A DNA stretch of 64,000 nucleotides from Microbulbifer sp. MKSA007. GTDB taxonomy: Bacteria; Pseudomonadota; Gammaproteobacteria; Pseudomonadales; Cellvibrionaceae. The notes under the pieces were generated by a model that saw only the letters and a list, made by a program, of their open reading frames with translations, did not search any database and was not told the DNA's origin. A program made the position numbers and the translations under genes. The stretch spans positions 712,501-776,500 of the forward strand of contig CP128433.1 of assembly GCA_032615215.1 (NCBI GenBank), given 5' to 3'. Positions 62,767 through 64,000 of this stretch are shown here, piece after piece (position 1 is the first letter of the stretch; each line of letters begins with the position of its first letter).

Positions 62767-63396
62767 TTATAAGAGTCGGGTGACAGCTTGGATGGGGCCT
62801 TTGGGAGTCTTTACGTGTTGAGCGAAGATTTGCCACTGGTTCTTAACCCGTACTCCAATAACATAGGCGTAGTCGGAGTAGAGATGATGGTGGGGCCTTA
62901 GGGTTGAGCGCCCAAGGGATTTTGTGACGTTACCTAAAAACCTGAACTTTCCCCGATTGATAATTTCATTGTGTGTGGCCTTGCCATTGAGTCCCTGCTT
63001 TTTCCTTGGGCGAACATGAGCAACGGCTGGCATATTCGCATTGCGCCCGCCAATACAGAAACAGCAGTCACTGAGTTGCCCGGTAATCATAATGTCGGCA
63101 CCGCTGCGCATTTGGTAGGGCTCAAGGCGATCTAGGGCAAGGTCTTCATCCCAATCGATCATGCGAATATGGTGGACTTTGATTGTTTGTGGATCTTCGA
63201 TAAAGACCCCTTGGCGGTGGAAAGCAAAAATTTCATTGGGGCTATCGATACCAGGTGCGCCCATACCCATGGTGTAGGTCCCGAATTGATAATCCATGAC
63301 TCCAGTATCTTTTGTACCGGTAATTCTCACTAGGTTATTTTTTAAGAACATTTCCGGGTAATTTCTAAGCTGATAAAGCGCAGTAGAGCTTCTCAT
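62767..63396 (-). CDS. Unrecognised protein with an LSDC...H signature (possible deamidase-like fold)
   Basis: A 209-residue protein with no signal peptide or membrane segment. I do not recognise a family. Near the middle, ADIMITGQLSDCCFCIGGRN is followed by AVAHVRP, placing Cys111 in an LSxC context with His127 sixteen residues later. CNF1/BLF1-type toxins and CheD, which deamidate glutamine, share an LS(G)C strand-turn followed by a His 12-17 residues on. The match is short and could be chance. The gene is alone, convergent with manB and upstream of the ispB end on the same strand. Confidence 0.7.
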   Translation of the reverse strand: MRSSTALYQLRNYPEMFLKNNLVRITGTKDTGVMDYQFGTYTMGMGAPGIDSPNEIFAFHRQGVFIEDPQTIKVHHIRMIDWDEDLALDRLEPYQMRSGADIMITGQLSDCCFCIGGRNANMPAVAHVRPRKKQGLNGKATHNEIINRGKFRFLGNVTKSLGRSTLRPHHHLYSDYAYVIGVRVKNQWQIFAQHVKTPKGPIQAVTRLL

Positions 63397-63649
63397 GTGC
63401 CGATCTCTCTATACCAATTATATTTTTCTCGTTATTTTTGCTCCTGAGGAATTGGTGTTGGCGCTTGAAATAACAAGAGGAACAATCGTACCTAATGTTG
63501 AAGGGGCAGAGGAAAATAGATACGAATAAATCTTGGAGTCCGGTCAGGGGTGGTAGCTGTTCGAGGGGGTGGGAACAGCGTTGCTTCGCATTGTGCTTAA
63601 GGTAGCGGCGCTGCCCGCGCTATCGATATAGCCCGAGCAGCATTTACTT

Positions 63650-64000
63650 CTAGACGTTTCTCTCGATAGCAAAACTCGCCAATTGCTGCAGGGCGGTTTT
63701 TTGTTCGCTCTCGGGCATAAAGGCCAATTGCTTTTTGGCGTCTTCTACAGCGGCCCGGGCACGATCCATGGTGTAGTCCAGAGCACCGCAGGCTTCAATG
63801 GCCTCTACTATTTCACTGAGCTTTTCCGCACTGCGCTGTTCAATTGCAGTTTTTACTAGCAGTGCCTGGTCCTTGCTGCCGTTGGCCATGGTGTAGATCA
63901 AGGGCAGGGTCGGCTTGCCCTCCGCCAGGTCATCCCCAACATTTTTACCCAGTTCTTCCGAATTACCGCGATAATCAAGAGCGTCATCAACCAGCTGGAA
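63650..64000 (-). CDS. ispB: Octaprenyl diphosphate synthase, C-terminal part
   Basis: The C-terminal 116 residues of a long-chain polyprenyl diphosphate synthase, which makes the quinone side chain. Visible are the second aspartate motif FQLVDDALDYRG and GDDLAEGKPTLPLIYTM, followed by the typical end LASFAIERNV. The rest lies beyond the right edge of the window. Assignment to IspB rather than IspA rests on DDLAEGKPTLPL. Confidence 0.9.
   Translation of the reverse strand, partial: FQLVDDALDYRGNSEELGKNVGDDLAEGKPTLPLIYTMANGSKDQALLVKTAIEQRSAEKLSEIVEAIEACGALDYTMDRARAAVEDAKKQLAFMPESEQKTALQQLASFAIERNV

Overview
The window comes from a gammaproteobacterium. Gene order matches the Pseudomonas/Cellvibrionales pattern: a tRNA-Thr/Tyr/Gly/Thr-tuf cluster, tRNA-Trp-secE-nusG, rplKAJL-rpoBC, str, S10, spc and alpha operons, then uvrA / MFS / ssb. 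The N-terminus of SecY and a pectin-acetylesterase-type secreted hydrolase suggest a marine polysaccharide-degrading genus such as Microbulbifer; this placement is inference from recall, not a search result.

Layout. 1-1.9 kb: 3' half of a 23S rRNA, 5S rRNA and terminator. 1.9-2.6 kb: non-coding AT-rich stretch with a diverged direct repeat carrying two DnaA-box-like 9-mers. 2.6-10.7 kb: an unrecognised minus-strand gene, a tightly overlapping operon (secreted alpha/beta hydrolase plus NatAB-like ABC exporter), then alr-birA-coaX and a SPOR-domain gene. 10.8-13 kb: five tRNAs around the first tuf. 13-29.9 kb: secE-nusG-rplKAJL-rpoBC, then rpsL-rpsG-fusA-tuf. 30-44.9 kb: a YbaK-like gene on the minus strand, then a near-unbroken run of ribosomal protein genes with secY and rpoA. 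44.9-51 kb: an accessory, visibly AT-richer segment (DUF1315 gene, two unknown proteins, pectin-acetylesterase-like hydrolase, 5-oxoprolinase genes pxpABC). 51-64 kb: uvrA, manC, a YajR-like MFS gene, ssb, an RmlD-like protein, fabB-fabA, galU-manB, an unknown gene with a possible deamidase signature, and the 3' end of ispB.

How the genes work together. Most of the window is the transcription/translation core. Its promoters share a style (a -35 box, a 17-nt spacer, a -10 of TAGAAT type and a GC-rich discriminator) that suits growth-rate and stringent control. The rplJ leader, the rplL-rpoB attenuator with its long processing hairpin, and two mutually exclusive hairpins before rpsM look like the expected post-transcriptional controls. 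manC, galU and manB supply GDP-mannose and UDP-glucose for surface polysaccharides; fabA-fabB make unsaturated fatty acids; alr, birA and coaX serve wall and cofactor synthesis.

The most important technical observation is a set of four clear, and one probable, single-base losses in homopolymer runs (birA, the SPOR gene, rplW, secY, possibly rpoA). Several of these genes are essential, so sequencing or assembly error is much more likely than biology. I did not find a convincing new defence or mobile system. The best leads for novelty are the gene at 62.8-63.4 kb with an LSDC...H signature, the DnaA-box repeat, and the rpsM leader switch.
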